The notes below the pieces were generated by a model. That model did not search any database. It saw only the letters and a program-made list of their open reading frames with translations, and was not told the origin of the DNA. A program made the position numbers and the translations under genes. 64,000 nucleotides of DNA from JADGOV01 sp963814355 (GTDB lineage: Bacteria; Actinomycetota; Actinomycetes; JADGOV01): contig CAWFCZ010000016.1 in assembly GCA_963814355.1 (NCBI GenBank), positions 62,001 through 126,000 of the forward strand. Direction: 5' to 3'. This document shows positions 22,750-30,491 of the stretch, piece by piece. The stretch's first letter is position 1; each line of letters starts with the position of its first letter.

Positions 22750-23825
22750 CAGCGGGCGTCCGATCCGTTGCCTGCGCCAACCCGGCTGGGCTCACTCGGC
22801 GTGACGACGGCCTTGATGGTGCGCTCGTCGTGCCGGCTGGCTCGCAACGCCTCCTCGGCGTCGGCGAGGGTGAAGTGACCGGTGACCAGGGCGTCGAGGT
22901 CAACCCGGCCGCTGGCGGCCAGCGCGATCGCCGCCGGATAGGTGTTGGCGTAGCGGAAGGTGCCGGTGATGGTGAGCTCCCGGGTCTGGATGGTGGCCAG
23001 CGGCAGCGGGACCTCGTCCCCACCCATCCCGACCAGGACGGCGCGGCCGGCGGGCCGCAGCGCCCGGATGCCGTCGGCGATGACCGCCGGTACGCCGGAG
23101 CATTCCAGCAGCACGTCCGCTTCGATCCCCGCCTGGGCCAGCGGGGTCTCCCCGACGTCGAGCGTCCGCGTCGCCCCGGTCCGGCGGGCCACCTCGAGGC
23201 GGTATGGGTTGACGTCGGAGATAGTCACCTCCGATGCGCCGAAGCAGCGGGCCGCCTGCATCGCCAGCAGCCCGATCGGCCCGGCTCCGGTGACCAGCAC
23301 GCTGTCGCCCGGTGCGACGCCGGCCTTGCGGTTGGCCCAGACCCCGACCGACAGCGGTTCGATCAGCGCGGCGGCGTCGTCCGACATCGATTCGGGCACC
23401 GGGTAGGCGAAGTCGGCGGAGATGGTCACGTACCTGGCGAACGCCCCGTCGATCGGTGGGGTGGCGAAGAACCGCACGTCCGGGCAGAGGTTGTACCGGC
23501 CGCTGCGGCACTCGTGGCAGTGCAGGCACGGCACCCCGGGCTCGAGCGCGACCCGCTGCCCGACGGCGAGCCGCCGCACCTCCGATCCGACGCCGACCAC
23601 GACGCCGGACGCCTCGTGGCCGAGCACCAGTGGAGCCTCCACGACGAAATCGCCGATCCGGCCCTTCTCGTAGTAGTGCACGTCGGAGCCGCACACCCCG
23701 ACCGAGCGCACCTCAACGAGCACCTCCCCCGGACCGGGCTCGGGCACCGCCCGCTCCTGCAGGCGTACGTCGTTCACGCCGTGCAACACCGAGACCGGGT
23801 TCGTCCTCAGGTCTGCCGTGGTCAT
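22749..23825 (-). CDS. Zinc-dependent polyol dehydrogenase (sorbitol/xylitol type)
   Basis: A 358-residue medium-chain dehydrogenase. The catalytic zinc site is VGVCGSDVHYYEKGRIGDFV and LGHEASG; the structural zinc has four cysteines in PCLHCHECRSGRYNLCPDV; the Rossmann loop is VLVTGAGPIGLLAMQA. Sequence order is that of L-iditol/sorbitol and xylitol dehydrogenases, which oxidise polyols to ketoses with NAD. ATG 23825 overlaps the upstream permease stop (ATGA); its own stop overlaps the ATPase start by one base. It sits between permease and ATPase genes, so uptake and first oxidation are made together. Confidence 0.88.
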   Translation of the reverse strand: MTTADLRTNPVSVLHGVNDVRLQERAVPEPGPGEVLVEVRSVGVCGSDVHYYEKGRIGDFVVEAPLVLGHEASGVVVGVGSEVRRLAVGQRVALEPGVPCLHCHECRSGRYNLCPDVRFFATPPIDGAFARYVTISADFAYPVPESMSDDAAALIEPLSVGVWANRKAGVAPGDSVLVTGAGPIGLLAMQAARCFGASEVTISDVNPYRLEVARRTGATRTLDVGETPLAQAGIEADVLLECSGVPAVIADGIRALRPAGRAVLVGMGGDEVPLPLATIQTRELTITGTFRYANTYPAAIALAASGRVDLDALVTGHFTLADAEEALRASRHDERTIKAVVTPSEPSRVGAGNGSDAR

Positions 23826-24655
23826 TCGCCGGTCACTGCTCCCAGGGTCAGGCCGGTGACCAGCCACCGGCGGACGGCGAGACCGGCAACGACCATCGGC
23901 AGCACCACGATCGTCCCGATCGCGGTCACCTGCCCCCAGTCGATACCGGTTTGGGTGATGAGTTGGGTGGCCGCGATCGGGAGGGTCTGTCCCGACGTGC
24001 CGGAGAAAGTCTGGGCGAAGGCGTAGTCGTTCCACGCGAAGACCAGGCACAGGATCCAGGTGGTCACCAGGCCCGGTCGGGTCAGCGGCAGGGCCACCCG
24101 CCAGAACGCGCCCCACCGGCTGGCCCCGTCGGTCATGGCCGCCTCCTCCAGCGAGGGGGGCAGCGCGGTGAAGAAGGCGTTCATGATCCAGATGGCGAAG
24201 GGCAAGTTGAACGTCAGGTACGCCACGATGAGGCCGGTGATCGAGTCCAGCAAGTGCAGGTCGCGGAAGATCAGGTAGAGCGGCAGCAGCACCGCGGCGA
24301 TCGGCGCCATCCGGGTGGAGATGATCCAGAACGCCAGGTGGCGCTTCGCCGGCACGTTCCAGCGAGCCAGGCCGTACCCGCCGACGGCCCCGAGCGCGGT
24401 GGCGATCAGGGAGGAGAGCCCGGCGGCCACGATGCTGTTCTTGATGTAGACGGTCAGGTCGTTACCGCCGGAGAACAGCCGGGAGTAGTGCTCCATCGTC
24501 GGAGCGAAGGCCCAGGTCGGTGAGCTGGAGGTAATCGCGTCACCGGGCTTCACCGACGACAGCGCCATCCAGGCCAGCGGCACGGCAGCGGCCAGCAGGG
24601 CGAGCAGCGTCAGGACGCCGATCGCCACGGTGGCGGCCCGGCTCCGGCCGATCAT
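23822..24655 (-). CDS. Carbohydrate ABC transporter permease (MalG-like)
   Basis: A 277-residue permease with six hydrophobic segments, the first at residues 12-33, and the EAA loop EEAAMTDGASRWGAFWRVAL near residue 190 followed by LPLTRPGL, which contacts the ATPase. ATG 24655 overlaps the stop of the other permease. Member of the CUT1 polyol importer. Confidence 0.92.
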   Translation of the reverse strand: MIGRSRAATVAIGVLTLLALLAAAVPLAWMALSSVKPGDAITSSSPTWAFAPTMEHYSRLFSGGNDLTVYIKNSIVAAGLSSLIATALGAVGGYGLARWNVPAKRHLAFWIISTRMAPIAAVLLPLYLIFRDLHLLDSITGLIVAYLTFNLPFAIWIMNAFFTALPPSLEEAAMTDGASRWGAFWRVALPLTRPGLVTTWILCLVFAWNDYAFAQTFSGTSGQTLPIAATQLITQTGIDWGQVTAIGTIVVLPMVVAGLAVRRWLVTGLTLGAVTGE

Positions 24656-25593
24656 CGGGTTGCCCCGCGCTTGGCGAGCACCGCGACGAACAGATTGGCC
24701 ACGATGATGCTGAAGGCCAGCATGCCGAGCCCGATGGCGGCGGCGTAACCCAGATCGAAGAACCGGAACGCGGTTTCGTACAGCCGCAACGGGATCACCT
24801 TCGTGGCGTCCGCCGGCCCACCGTTCGTGGTGATCCAGATGATGTCGAAGAACCGGATCGCGTCCATCGCACGAATCAGCAGGGCCACCAAGACCACGCC
24901 GGAGATCGACGGCAGCACGACGAAGCGCAGCCGGGCGAAGTAGCCCGCACCGTCCAGGGACGCCGCCTCCAGCAACGCCCGCGGGACGGCCGCCAACCCG
25001 GCGAGTGTGATGAGCATGACCAGCGGGGTCCACTCCCACACGTCGAGCAGGATGACCGTCAGCAGGGCGGGCCCCTTGTGGCCGAGGATGTTCGTGTCGA
25101 GCCCGAGCTTGTGCAGCCCCCACGAGTACAGGCCGAAGGTCGAGTCGGTGAGGAACCGGCCAAGCAGGCCGACGATCACCGGAGCCACGAACATCGGCAT
25201 CAGCAACACGGCGAGCACCACGTTACGGGCGAACACCAGCTCGTTGATCACGATGGCGATGCCGACGCCGAGCAGCATCTCCAAGGCAAGCGTCGCGACG
25301 AAGTACACCAGGCTGATCCGCCAGCTGGCCAGCACCTGGCTGTCGCCGAACATCTTGGTCCAGTTGTCCAGGCCCGTGTACTGCAACTTGATGCCGCCCA
25401 CCACGGTCACCTTCGACAGGCTCATCCAGATGATGTAGCCGAAGGGGATGAGCGAGATGATCGCCAGCGGGATGAGCGCCGGCAGCATCATCCGCATCTC
25501 GAAGGAAGGCCCCCGGAGCCGCCGAGGCCGGCGCGGCGGCGGAGAGACGTTCGCCGACGGCGCGCCTTCCTCGGCCCGCGCGGTCACGGTCAC
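24652..25593 (-). CDS. Carbohydrate ABC transporter permease (MalF-like)
   Basis: A 313-residue permease: basic, proline-rich N-terminus (residues 1-33), then six hydrophobic segments from about residue 36. The EAA loop is LLEAASLDGAGYFARLRFVV near residue 220. It pairs with the MalG-like subunit. The GTG start lies 12 bp after the stop of the binding-protein gene. Confidence 0.92.
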   Translation of the reverse strand: MTVTARAEEGAPSANVSPPPRRPRRLRGPSFEMRMMLPALIPLAIISLIPFGYIIWMSLSKVTVVGGIKLQYTGLDNWTKMFGDSQVLASWRISLVYFVATLALEMLLGVGIAIVINELVFARNVVLAVLLMPMFVAPVIVGLLGRFLTDSTFGLYSWGLHKLGLDTNILGHKGPALLTVILLDVWEWTPLVMLITLAGLAAVPRALLEAASLDGAGYFARLRFVVLPSISGVVLVALLIRAMDAIRFFDIIWITTNGGPADATKVIPLRLYETAFRFFDLGYAAAIGLGMLAFSIIVANLFVAVLAKRGATR

Positions 25594-25605
25594 GACGGAC
25601 CGCGC

Positions 25606-27084
25606 TCAGGCCTTGACGATCTTGTCGATCTGCTGTTTGGCCGATCGCATCGCCTGCGCGGGGTTGACGTCGCCGGCCAGCATCTTCGAGACCTCGGTGT
25701 AGACCACGGTGTCCACCTGATTCCACTGCGGGATCTTCGGCCGGAGGTAGATGTTCTCCGGCTGCCAGGCCTTACGCACCGCCCCGGTGGCCAGCAGATT
25801 GGGCATCTTCGAGGGGTACGTGGCACCCGCCTTGATCTCCGGCATGTCGTACACCGACGTCCGGGTCGGGGTGCCGCCACCCACCTGGGACTTGAGGTCG
25901 AGGACCTGGGCATCCGGAGAGGTCGCCCAGTTGACGAAGAGCCAGGCCGCCTTCTGCTTCTTCGCGTCGGCGTTCTTGTTGATGCCGATTCCGGTCCCGC
26001 CGTAAATGTTCGCCGACCGCTTCGGGCCTTTGGGCAGGCGCTCGAACCCGACCTTGGTGGCGAACGTGCGGACGTCGCCGCCGGCGAACTCGTGCCAGTT
26101 GGGCACCATCGCCATCTGGCCGGCCCGGAAAGCGTCGTCGGCGCCGGACCAGTCCCAGGTCGTCGACGCCGGGTTGGCGATCTTCAGCAGCTTGGCGTAG
26201 AACGTGGCCGCCTCGATCGCCGCCGGCTGGTCGAGCTGGCAGGGGCCGGGAGAGGTCGACCCGAGGCCACCGATCTTGGCGTCGTCACTGAAATAGCCGC
26301 CGCCGTACGCCGCCAGGACGTTGGAGAAGTCGCACATCAGCGAGTCGTACTGCTTGGCCTGATGCCCGGTGCCATACGGGACGCCGGTCGTGGACTTGTG
26401 GTCGTTGAACCACTTGGCGATCTTGTAGTACTGGTCCCACGTGGTGGACTCCGACGGCGTGACGTCGAAGCCGAGGTCGTTCGACATCTGCTTGCCGAAC
26501 TTGGTGAACAGGTCCTTGCGGTACATCCAGATCATCGTCGGGCAGTCGTACGGCAGCGCGAAGAGCTTGTCGGTGGCCACGAACCGGCCGGCCGCCTCGA
26601 GCTGGGTGGGGATGAAGTCCCCGATGCCCTTCGCCGGCTGCGGCAGGCTCGTGTCGTTGAGAAACGTGTTGAGGTCCACCAGTCCGTCGGCGTAGGGCGC
26701 CAGTACCTGATATGGATCGGCGTAGATCACCTCGTACGACGCCCGGCCGGAGCCGAAGTCCAGTGCCACCTTCTGTACCAGCGCGCCGAGCTCCATCTGG
26801 GAGATCTTCACGTTGATCCCGGTCAGGTCGGTGAACGGCTTGGGGTCCGCCGCGATCGCCGCCGTCGGCGGCGTGTTCTCGGAGATGAAGTTGATCGTGG
26901 TGCCTTGCAGCTGCTTCCAGCCGGTGCCGCTGCCACCGCTCGTGCTGCTGCTGTTGGTGCTCTTGGAACTCGACGAGCAGGCGCTCAGGACGCCCGGCAG
27001 GGCCACCGCGGCCGCGCCGAACGCGGCTCCCTTGAGCAGGGCGCGGCGACTGAACGGGCCGGCAAGAGAGGAGGAGGTGTCCAA
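25606..27084 (-). CDS. Extracellular polyol/sugar-binding lipoprotein
   Basis: A 492-residue ABC solute-binding protein. The N-terminus MDTSSSLAGPFSRRALLKGA has a twin-arginine (SRRALLK) motif, then a hydrophobic stretch and the lipobox LPGVLSAC, so it should be exported (possibly by Tat) and lipid-anchored; a Ser/Thr/Gly linker follows. The mature part is a family-1 type sugar-binding protein. I chose TTG 27084, with GGGAG six bases upstream, because the frame from ATG 27201 crosses a palindromic operator and lacks a signal-like start. First gene of the polyol operon. Confidence 0.88.
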   Translation of the reverse strand: MDTSSSLAGPFSRRALLKGAAFGAAAVALPGVLSACSSSSKSTNSSSTSGGSGTGWKQLQGTTINFISENTPPTAAIAADPKPFTDLTGINVKISQMELGALVQKVALDFGSGRASYEVIYADPYQVLAPYADGLVDLNTFLNDTSLPQPAKGIGDFIPTQLEAAGRFVATDKLFALPYDCPTMIWMYRKDLFTKFGKQMSNDLGFDVTPSESTTWDQYYKIAKWFNDHKSTTGVPYGTGHQAKQYDSLMCDFSNVLAAYGGGYFSDDAKIGGLGSTSPGPCQLDQPAAIEAATFYAKLLKIANPASTTWDWSGADDAFRAGQMAMVPNWHEFAGGDVRTFATKVGFERLPKGPKRSANIYGGTGIGINKNADAKKQKAAWLFVNWATSPDAQVLDLKSQVGGGTPTRTSVYDMPEIKAGATYPSKMPNLLATGAVRKAWQPENIYLRPKIPQWNQVDTVVYTEVSKMLAGDVNPAQAMRSAKQQIDKIVKA

Positions 27085-27120
27085 CGGGGGCTCCCGGGTG
27101 AGGAAACGGAGATGTCCAAC

Positions 27121-27138
27121 TTGTTGCGGCCGCGACAA
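27121..27138. promoter_or_regulatory. LacI-type operator candidate of the polyol operon
   Basis: TTGTTGCGGCCGCGACAA is an 18-bp near-perfect palindrome (16 of 18 positions symmetric, CG-rich centre), the form bound by LacI/GalR regulators. On the minus strand it overlaps a possible -10, TATTGT at 27135-27140, about 50 bases before the TTG start, so a bound repressor would block transcription. No LacI gene lies nearby. Confidence 0.55.
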
Positions 27139-27221
27139 TACTCCTCCACCAACGAATCGATGCAGGGGCCGACAGCCGCCACCATCAGTGCCACCTCGCA
27201 TCGGACAAACGCCCGACCAGG

Positions 27222-28019
27222 TCAGTGCAGCCGGCGGGTGAACTGCCAGAACCGCCCGACCACGTCGAAGCCCAGTCGCTGGTAGAAATGCCTGGGCCAG
27301 TCCGCCTCGTCGGCCACCAGGAAGACCAGGTCCGCGCCGTCGTCGTAGGCGCCCTGCACCATGCGGGTCACCACCGCCCGAGCGTGCCCGCGGCGGCGGG
27401 CCCGCGGCAGCGTGACGACGTCCTCGACCTGCGCCACGCCGGGGACCAGGTCGAAGCGCAGGTCGGCGAACGCCTCGACGCGCGACGGCCGGTCGGGGGG
27501 CGCGACGTACCAGCGAGCCCCCAGCGCGTCGGCGACGATTTCCGAGCGCCGGGTGAGTTGCTGAACCACCGGTGAGTGCGCGGGCAGCGACAAGGTCGCC
27601 ACCCAGTCCTCCGCCATCGCCGGACGGACCTCCTGCCAGGTCCCCGCCCGGGCGGGCGGCGATCCGGCCGGTCGCGCACCCCGATGCGCCATCACCAGAT
27701 CCCGCTCCGCGGCGTACCCCCGGGCCCGCAGACCGGCGGCGAGCCGGCTGCCGGCGTCGTCGTGGTAGACCAGCACCACCCGGTGACCGAGGCCGGCCAG
27801 CCCCTGGTCCGCCGCCACTCGGACCGCCTCGGGAGTAGCGGCGAAGTCGTCGAGGACAAGCAGATTGTTCGCATGGGATTCCGGGACCTCATCGTGCAGG
27901 TACGCCGCTCCGGCCGCGGTCGTGACCACCCGTTGAGCGACGCGCCGGTGGGCCAGCCGAAGGGCGGCGAGAGCGCGGCGAAAGTCCTCAACCGGCGGCG
28001 GAGCCGATACCTCACCCAT
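27222..28019 (-). CDS. GNAT family N-acetyltransferase
   Basis: A 265-residue protein whose C-terminal half is a GNAT domain: VAQVEDVVTLPRARRRGHAR (motif A, acetyl-CoA loop RRRGHA), LVFLVADEADWPRHFYQRLG (motif B, Tyr in FYQRLGF). The N-terminal half looks like a degenerate second GNAT-like domain. The substrate is unknown. The ATG at 28019 has no leader: a TAGCAT -10 hexamer ends six bases before it, inside the 17-bp gap shared with the divergent antitoxin. It is larger than the GNAT toxins of TacT type. Confidence 0.8.
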   Translation of the reverse strand: MGEVSAPPPVEDFRRALAALRLAHRRVAQRVVTTAAGAAYLHDEVPESHANNLLVLDDFAATPEAVRVAADQGLAGLGHRVVLVYHDDAGSRLAAGLRARGYAAERDLVMAHRGARPAGSPPARAGTWQEVRPAMAEDWVATLSLPAHSPVVQQLTRRSEIVADALGARWYVAPPDRPSRVEAFADLRFDLVPGVAQVEDVVTLPRARRRGHARAVVTRMVQGAYDDGADLVFLVADEADWPRHFYQRLGFDVVGRFWQFTRRLH

Positions 28020-28036
28020 CTAGCTATGCTAGCTAC
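28020..28036. promoter_or_regulatory. 17-bp divergent leaderless promoter/operator
   Basis: The entire gap between two divergent ATG codons is CTAGCTATGCTAGCTAC. Reading right, TATGCT (28025-28030) is six bases from ATG 28037; reading left, TAGCAT (complement of 28026-28031) is six bases from ATG 28019. The two -10 elements share five base pairs. The self-complementary TAGCTA occurs twice around TGC (28021-28035), a good site for the antitoxin dimer. Confidence 0.65.
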
Positions 28037-28282
28037 ATGCGGGTGGCGAACGTCCACGAAGCCAAGACAAATCTGTCCAAGCTGCTCGACGCCGCCGAGC
28101 GCGGCGAGCAGGTGATCATTACGCGGCGCGGAACGGGGGTCAATCGCTTCGCGCTGGTCCCGGCGACGTCGCCGGACCGGGCCGGGTTGTTCGGCGCGCT
28201 ACGTGGGCAGATTCGCTACGCCGAGGATTACGACCTGGCCGACGCCGAGATCAGCGAGCTGTTCGATCGGACCCAGGGCTGA
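28037..28282 (+). CDS. Type II antitoxin, Phd/YefM family
   Basis: An 81-residue antitoxin. MRVANVHEAKTNLSKLLDAA and ERGEQVIITRRGTGVNRFAL form the Phd/YefM DNA-binding fold. The C-terminal tail (GQIRYAEDYDLADAEISELF) is the toxin-neutralising segment. It probably represses its own promoter through the TAGCTA pair directly upstream. The toxin gene follows after six bases. The start is fixed by the leaderless promoter. Confidence 0.92.
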   Translation: MRVANVHEAKTNLSKLLDAAERGEQVIITRRGTGVNRFALVPATSPDRAGLFGALRGQIRYAEDYDLADAEISELFDRTQG

Positions 28283-28288
28283 CCGCGG

Positions 28289-28669
28289 GTGCGGCTGCTG
28301 CTGGACACCAACGTCCTGCTATGGATGCTCGACGACGATACGCGGCTCGGTGCTTCCGCTAGAGCCGGGATCCACCACGCCGAGGCGCTCGCCGTCTCCG
28401 TGGCAAGCCTCTGGGAGATCGCCATCAAGATCTCGATCCGGAAGCTTGCCCCGATCCCGGGACTGCACGACGCGGTCGGAAACCTCGGGTTGGAACGGCT
28501 GCCGATCGCAGGCCCCCATCTGCTGGCTCTGCAAGAGCTGCCGCACCTGCACCGCGACCCTTTCGACCGGTTGCTCATCAGCCAGGCGCTGGTTGAGCGG
28601 CTGACGGTGCTCACCGCCGACCCGGCGTTCGCCAGTTACGACGTGCCGGTTATCGACGCCCACGCGTGA
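28289..28669 (+). CDS. PIN-domain toxin ribonuclease (VapC family)
   Basis: A 126-residue PIN protein: RLLLDTNVLLWMLDDD (catalytic Asp), VSVASLWEIAIKISI (Glu), HRDPFDRLLISQAL (Asp) and VLTADPAFASYDVPVI (last acidic residue). The spacing is the Phd-associated VapC type (DUF-free, SLWEIAIK motif). It should cleave RNA when free of antitoxin. GTG 28289 is six bases after the antitoxin stop. All catalytic residues are present, so this module appears intact. Confidence 0.92.
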   Translation: MRLLLDTNVLLWMLDDDTRLGASARAGIHHAEALAVSVASLWEIAIKISIRKLAPIPGLHDAVGNLGLERLPIAGPHLLALQELPHLHRDPFDRLLISQALVERLTVLTADPAFASYDVPVIDAHA

Positions 28670-28696
28670 AGCCGTCTGCCAGGTGACCGCCGGCGG

Positions 28697-29146
28697 TCAG
28701 CTCGCGGCGACGACCTCCACGGCGATGATGGCCGCGACTTCCGGGTGTAGCCGTACCGAGACGGTGTGCGAGCCGAGCGTCTTGATCGGAGCGCCGAGCT
28801 CCAATCGACGCTTGTCCAGCGCCGGCCCGCCGGCGGCCTGCACCGCCGCCGCGATGTCGGCGACGCTGACCGAGCCGAACAGCCGGCCGCCCTGCCCCGC
28901 CCGGGTGGTGAGCTGGACCTGCAGCGCCGCGAGGTCGGCGGCCACCGCCCGCGCCGAGCCGAGATCGCGAACGTCACGCACCTCCCGGGCGCGCTTGAGC
29001 GCGGACACCTGCTTCTCGGCTCCCCGGGTGGCCCGAATCGCCAGCCCGCGGGGCACCAGGTAGTTGCGGCCGTACCCGTCCTTGACCTCCACCGCGTCGC
29101 CGGGCTCGCCGAGCCCGGTGACCTCCTGAGTGAGGATGAGCTTCAT
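28697..29146 (-). CDS. rplI: 50S ribosomal protein L9
   Basis: A 149-residue L9: N-terminal domain MKLILTQEVTGLGEPGDAVE and VKDGYGRNYLVPRGLAIRAT, the long connecting helix, and a C-terminal domain ending LHPEVAAIIAVEVV. Normal length. It binds 23S rRNA at the base of the L1 stalk. Last gene of the rpsF-ssb-rpsR-rplI operon. Confidence 0.97.
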   Translation of the reverse strand: MKLILTQEVTGLGEPGDAVEVKDGYGRNYLVPRGLAIRATRGAEKQVSALKRAREVRDVRDLGSARAVAADLAALQVQLTTRAGQGGRLFGSVSVADIAAAVQAAGGPALDKRRLELGAPIKTLGSHTVSVRLHPEVAAIIAVEVVAAS

Positions 29147-29155
29147 CGCCGTCTC

Positions 29156-29392
29156 CTACCGGGCCGTACTGGTGTAGGGCAGCAACGCCATCTCGCGGCT
29201 GTTCTTCACCGCGATCGCGATGTCCCGCTGGTGCTGGCTGCAGTTGCCCGAGACCCGCCGGGCGCGGATCTTCCCCCGGTCGGAGATGAACTTCCGCAGC
29301 AGTGCGGTGTCCTTGTAGTCGATATAGGTCACCTTGTCGACGCAGAACATGCACACCTTTTTCTTGATCTTGCGAGGCGGTGGCTTGGCCAT
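29156..29392 (-). CDS. rpsR: 30S ribosomal protein S18
   Basis: A 78-residue S18. KKVCMFCVDKVTYIDYKDTA retains a CxxC pair and VSGNCSQHQRDIAIAVKNSR supplies further Cys/His, so this is the zinc-binding (C+) form. Actinobacteria often carry a second, cysteine-free copy that replaces it under zinc limitation; none is in this window. It lies between ssb and rplI. Confidence 0.97.
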   Translation of the reverse strand: MAKPPPRKIKKKVCMFCVDKVTYIDYKDTALLRKFISDRGKIRARRVSGNCSQHQRDIAIAVKNSREMALLPYTSTAR

Positions 29393-29497
29393 CGTGGTGC
29401 TCCTGATTCTCAGGGCCCCGCATGGGCGGGGATGGTCGGATCGGATCGGGTCAGATTGGATCTGGTCGGGCGTCGGCGGCCGGCGGGTGGTTGGTGT

Positions 29498-29983
29498 TTA
29501 GAACGGCGGCTCGTCGGTGAGGCCGCCACCCCCGACCGGTGCCGCCCACGGGTCGTCGGCCGGCCCGCTGGAACTGGGACGGCTTTGGCCGCCGGCCTGG
29601 CCACCGGAGCCGCCGCCGCGGGAGGCCTTGGAGACCCGTGCCGAGGCGTACTTCAGCGAGGGGCCCACTTCGTCGACGTCGATCTCGACGACGGTGCGCT
29701 TCTCGCCCTCCCTGGTCTCGAAGGAGCGTTGCTTGAGCCGGCCGGTAACGATCACGCGGTCGCCGCGGTGCAGCGACTCGGCCGCGTTCTCCGCCGCCTG
29801 GCGCCACACGCTGCAGCGCAGGAACAGCGCGTCGCCGTCCTTCCACTCATTCGAGCTCTTATCCAGGAAGCGAGGCGTCGAGGCGACGGTGAACGACGCC
29901 ACGGACGCCCCGCTGGGGGTGAACCTCAGCTCCGGGTCGCTGGTCAAATTGCCTACGACGGTAATGGTGGTGTCGCCTGCCAC
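29498..29983 (-). CDS. ssb: Single-stranded DNA-binding protein
   Basis: A 161-residue SSB. The OB fold spans residues 1-110 (TTITVVGNLTSDPELRFTPS, then RCSVWRQAAENAAESLHRGD), followed by a Gly/Ser-rich linker and the acidic tip DEPPF that recruits partner proteins. GTG 29983 is chosen because AGAGGAG lies six bases upstream and the fold begins there. Twelve bases from rpsF, in the same operon. Confidence 0.96.
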   Translation of the reverse strand: MAGDTTITVVGNLTSDPELRFTPSGASVASFTVASTPRFLDKSSNEWKDGDALFLRCSVWRQAAENAAESLHRGDRVIVTGRLKQRSFETREGEKRTVVEIDVDEVGPSLKYASARVSKASRGGGSGGQAGGQSRPSSSGPADDPWAAPVGGGGLTDEPPF

Positions 29984-29994
29984 GGCGGGCTCCT

Positions 29995-30285
29995 CTAGCG
30001 CTGGTCGGGTCGGAGAACCTTGGTCCGCAGCACAGCCTCGTTGAGGTTGAGCTGACGGTCGAGCTCCAGCACGGTGGCGGGTTCGGCGACGAGATCGACG
30101 ACGGCGTAGATGCCCTCGACCTTCTTGTCGATCTCGTAGGACAGCCTGCGACGGCCCCACACGTCGACCTTCTCCACCGAGCCACCATCGGCTCGGACCA
30201 CGGAGAGAAACTGGTCGATCGACGGGGCGACGGTGCGTTCCTCGAGATCGGGGTCGAGAATGACCATCAACTCGTAATGACGCAT
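29995..30285 (-). CDS. rpsF: 30S ribosomal protein S6
   Basis: A 96-residue S6: MRHYELMVILDPDLEERTVA, VEKVDVWGRRRLSYEIDKKV, EGIYAVVDLVAEPATVLELD, and RTKVLRP. ATG 30285 gives the usual length; the GTG at 30297 overlaps the GAGGAGGTG ribosome site and is unlikely. A TAGGCT -10-like sequence on the minus strand at 30388-30393 may start the operon. First gene of rpsF-ssb-rpsR-rplI. Confidence 0.96.
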   Translation of the reverse strand: MRHYELMVILDPDLEERTVAPSIDQFLSVVRADGGSVEKVDVWGRRRLSYEIDKKVEGIYAVVDLVAEPATVLELDRQLNLNEAVLRTKVLRPDQR

Positions 30286-30491
30286 GCGAACACCCACCTC
30301 CTCTGGACTCGGCGGCCACGGTCTCTCCGCGGCAGGAGGGCACGGGTGACGTTCCGCGATCAGCCCCGCGGTACGCCACCGGACCTCAGCCTAACAAGGG
30401 ACCGAGCCGGCCAAGGCTCTGAACTGTAGGACGCCCGGCCGACAGTCTGCGTTTCGGTGTCCACAGGCCTGCCAGTAGCGTGGTCGGCGCC

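Noticed and set aside
25078..27285. 735-residue plus-strand ORF
   Set aside because: Antisense to the permease and binding-protein genes; His/Asp/Arg-rich shadow without ribosome site.
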